Source of the DNA: Gordonibacter sp036659115
Lineage (GTDB): Bacteria; Actinomycetota; Coriobacteriia; Coriobacteriales; Eggerthellaceae
Assembly (NCBI RefSeq): GCF_036659115.1
Contig: NZ_JAVXDF010000001.1
DNA: 64,000 nt
Strand: one strand, 5' to 3'
Both the position numbers and the translations under genes were made by a program. How positions within the stretch are numbered: position 1 is the stretch's first letter; each line of letters begins with the position of its first letter. The notes under the pieces were generated by a model. It saw only the letters and a list, made by a program, of their open reading frames with translations, was not told where the DNA came from and did no database searches. Positions 62,961-64,000 of this stretch are shown in pieces.

Positions 62961-63009
62961 ATATAATCTAAATTGTCATATTCTAGCAAAACGTCTCTGA
63001 GGAGAAGCC

Positions 63010-64000
63010 ATGTCTAAAAAGGCTTTGCGTTATCGTGCTGGTGTTGATGTTGGGCAGTATTCAGTCGGTCTTACTGCGATAGAAATCGACGATTCGAGCG
63101 ATAATCCTTATGAGGCGATGCCTCTTCGCACTTTAAGTATCATGTCGGTCACCCATGATGGTGCTATTGATCCATCGGCGCGGGACTCGGCCGATTCCCG
63201 TAAAGCAGTATCTGGCGCAGCTCGAAGATCCAGACGGTTATTTGAGCAAAGGCGTTTCCGTTATCAAGAACTTGATAAGTGCTTGGCTAAATGGGAATAC
63301 CCCGTCGCTCGTGCGGCAGACATGATAGCTGGTCTACATGATTCTGATCCGTATTTGCCGTGGCATGCACGAATCAATTTGCTTGAGGGTTATATTGAAG
63401 ACGAGCAAAAGCGAAAACTATCGCTTGCAATTGCCCTGAGACACATTGCGCGCCATCGTGGTTGGAGAAACCCTTATTCAAGTGTATGTAGTCTTAAAGA
63501 GCTCGCGCTCGTAGCCTCCTCGTTTTACATGGAGTTTTTCAACAAGCAACAACAGTGGGTTTTTGCGCAGGAGGGAAAGCTTTTCGATGGTGTGACAGGT
63601 AGCTGCAGCGAGGACGGTACGTGCGTGCTTGAGGGTGTTCCAGCTTGGGATGGGACCGGTTGCGTATTGGAAAGGCCAACAATTGCTCAGCTCATCGAAC
63701 CGCTTCTTAACTCACAGATCCAATGTAGATTCAGAAGGAATCCACCTGCCGATGTTGAGAGATCTGAATTTTTACACGTGGGAAAGCTCCATCAGAGTGA
63801 TAACTATTATGAACTATTGAAGATGTTCGAGATACAAAAGGTTCCCCAAAAAGAGCAAGATGAGTTGTTCAATGCTGTTTTTTATCAAATCAATCCTAAG
63901 GACGTTGGTGCGGCTGCAAACCTCGTTGCCAAAGATGATCTGCAGCCGAGTAAAATAAGAGCGTCAAAAGCCTCGCTTGCGTTTCAGAGGTATCGCATAC
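63010..64000 (+). CDS. cas9: Cas9 (type II-C-like), N-terminal 330 codons
   Basis: The frame is open from ATG 63010 (GAGGAG upstream) to the window edge. RuvC-I is YRAGVDVGQYSVGLTAIEID with catalytic Asp13; the bridge helix is RRSRRLFEQRRFRYQELDK; SLAIALRHIARHRGWRNPY and SLAFQRYRI match the REC region of small actinobacterial Cas9 proteins. A Cys-containing insertion (GSCSEDGTCVLEG) is unusual. The codon use is AT-richer than upstream genes, as expected for an acquired defence locus. HNH, RuvC-II/III and the PAM domain lie outside. Confidence 0.93.
   Translation, partial: MSKKALRYRAGVDVGQYSVGLTAIEIDDSSDNPYEAMPLRTLSIMSVTHDGAIDPSARDSADSRKAVSGAARRSRRLFEQRRFRYQELDKCLAKWEYPVARAADMIAGLHDSDPYLPWHARINLLEGYIEDEQKRKLSLAIALRHIARHRGWRNPYSSVCSLKELALVASSFYMEFFNKQQQWVFAQEGKLFDGVTGSCSEDGTCVLEGVPAWDGTGCVLERPTIAQLIEPLLNSQIQCRFRRNPPADVERSEFLHVGKLHQSDNYYELLKMFEIQKVPQKEQDELFNAVFYQINPKDVGAAANLVAKDDLQPSKIRASKASLAFQRYRI

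Overview
The window reads as a high-GC chromosome segment from an anaerobic Coriobacteriia member, most likely Eggerthellaceae (Eggerthella/Gordonibacter-like). The grounds are a Tat-exported uptake-type [NiFe] hydrogenase, the remnant of a Tat flavoprotein reductase of the kind expanded in that family, a LuxR regulator paired with a giant Tat-exported surface protein, a clusterless MutY-like glycosylase and a type II-C-like Cas9. This assignment comes from gene content only; no rRNA is present.

Layout. 1-2.0 kb: end of a B12-binding radical SAM gene, a DUF2344 gene, a 35-bp tandem repeat, a broken flavoprotein, tRNA-Asp and a candidate type I toxin-antitoxin locus. 2.3-7.8 kb: marR plus a heterodimeric ABC exporter, and a HAD phosphatase. 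7.9-12.7 kb: a degenerate AAA-like protein, an Rrf2 regulator, a MutY-like glycosylase, mntP behind a yybP-ykoY-type manganese riboswitch, and pheA. 13-19 kb: hydrogenase hyaABC, an EamA transporter, a small membrane protein and the hydrogenase maturation protease. 19-23.6 kb: a PAS-GGDEF-EAL protein, DUF488, a TetR gene with a twin operator, a flavodoxin and a CarD homologue. 24-30 kb: an AT-richer block with a LuxR regulator and a 1,506-residue Tat-exported surface protein. 30-37.7 kb: TetR-controlled FtsX-type ABC system, a ferredoxin-fused aldo/keto reductase homologue, a second candidate type I toxin-antitoxin locus and nth. 38-50 kb: mfd, GNAT-YoaP, EamA transporter, a 13-bp minisatellite, arylamine N-acetyltransferase, M19 dipeptidase, and an operon gltX / Fe-S protein / Pro-Tyr-rich membrane protein. 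50.2-54.5 kb: a second AT-richer block where a C26 amidase and a DUF1461 protein diverge from a TPR-membrane protein and a glutathionylspermidine-synthase-like ATP-grasp enzyme. 54.6-62.6 kb: SAM riboswitch-metK, priA, a BvgS-like hybrid kinase and a D,D-carboxypeptidase. 62.7-64 kb: direct repeats, a candidate tracrRNA and the first 330 codons of cas9, which runs off the window.

The items I consider least likely to be described are: the two paralogous convergent small-ORF/antisense-RNA loci (about 1.8-2.0 kb and 36.4-36.7 kb); the ATP-grasp/C26/TPR-membrane/DUF1461 module; the LuxR plus giant Tat surface protein pair; and the cas9-proximal candidate tracrRNA.
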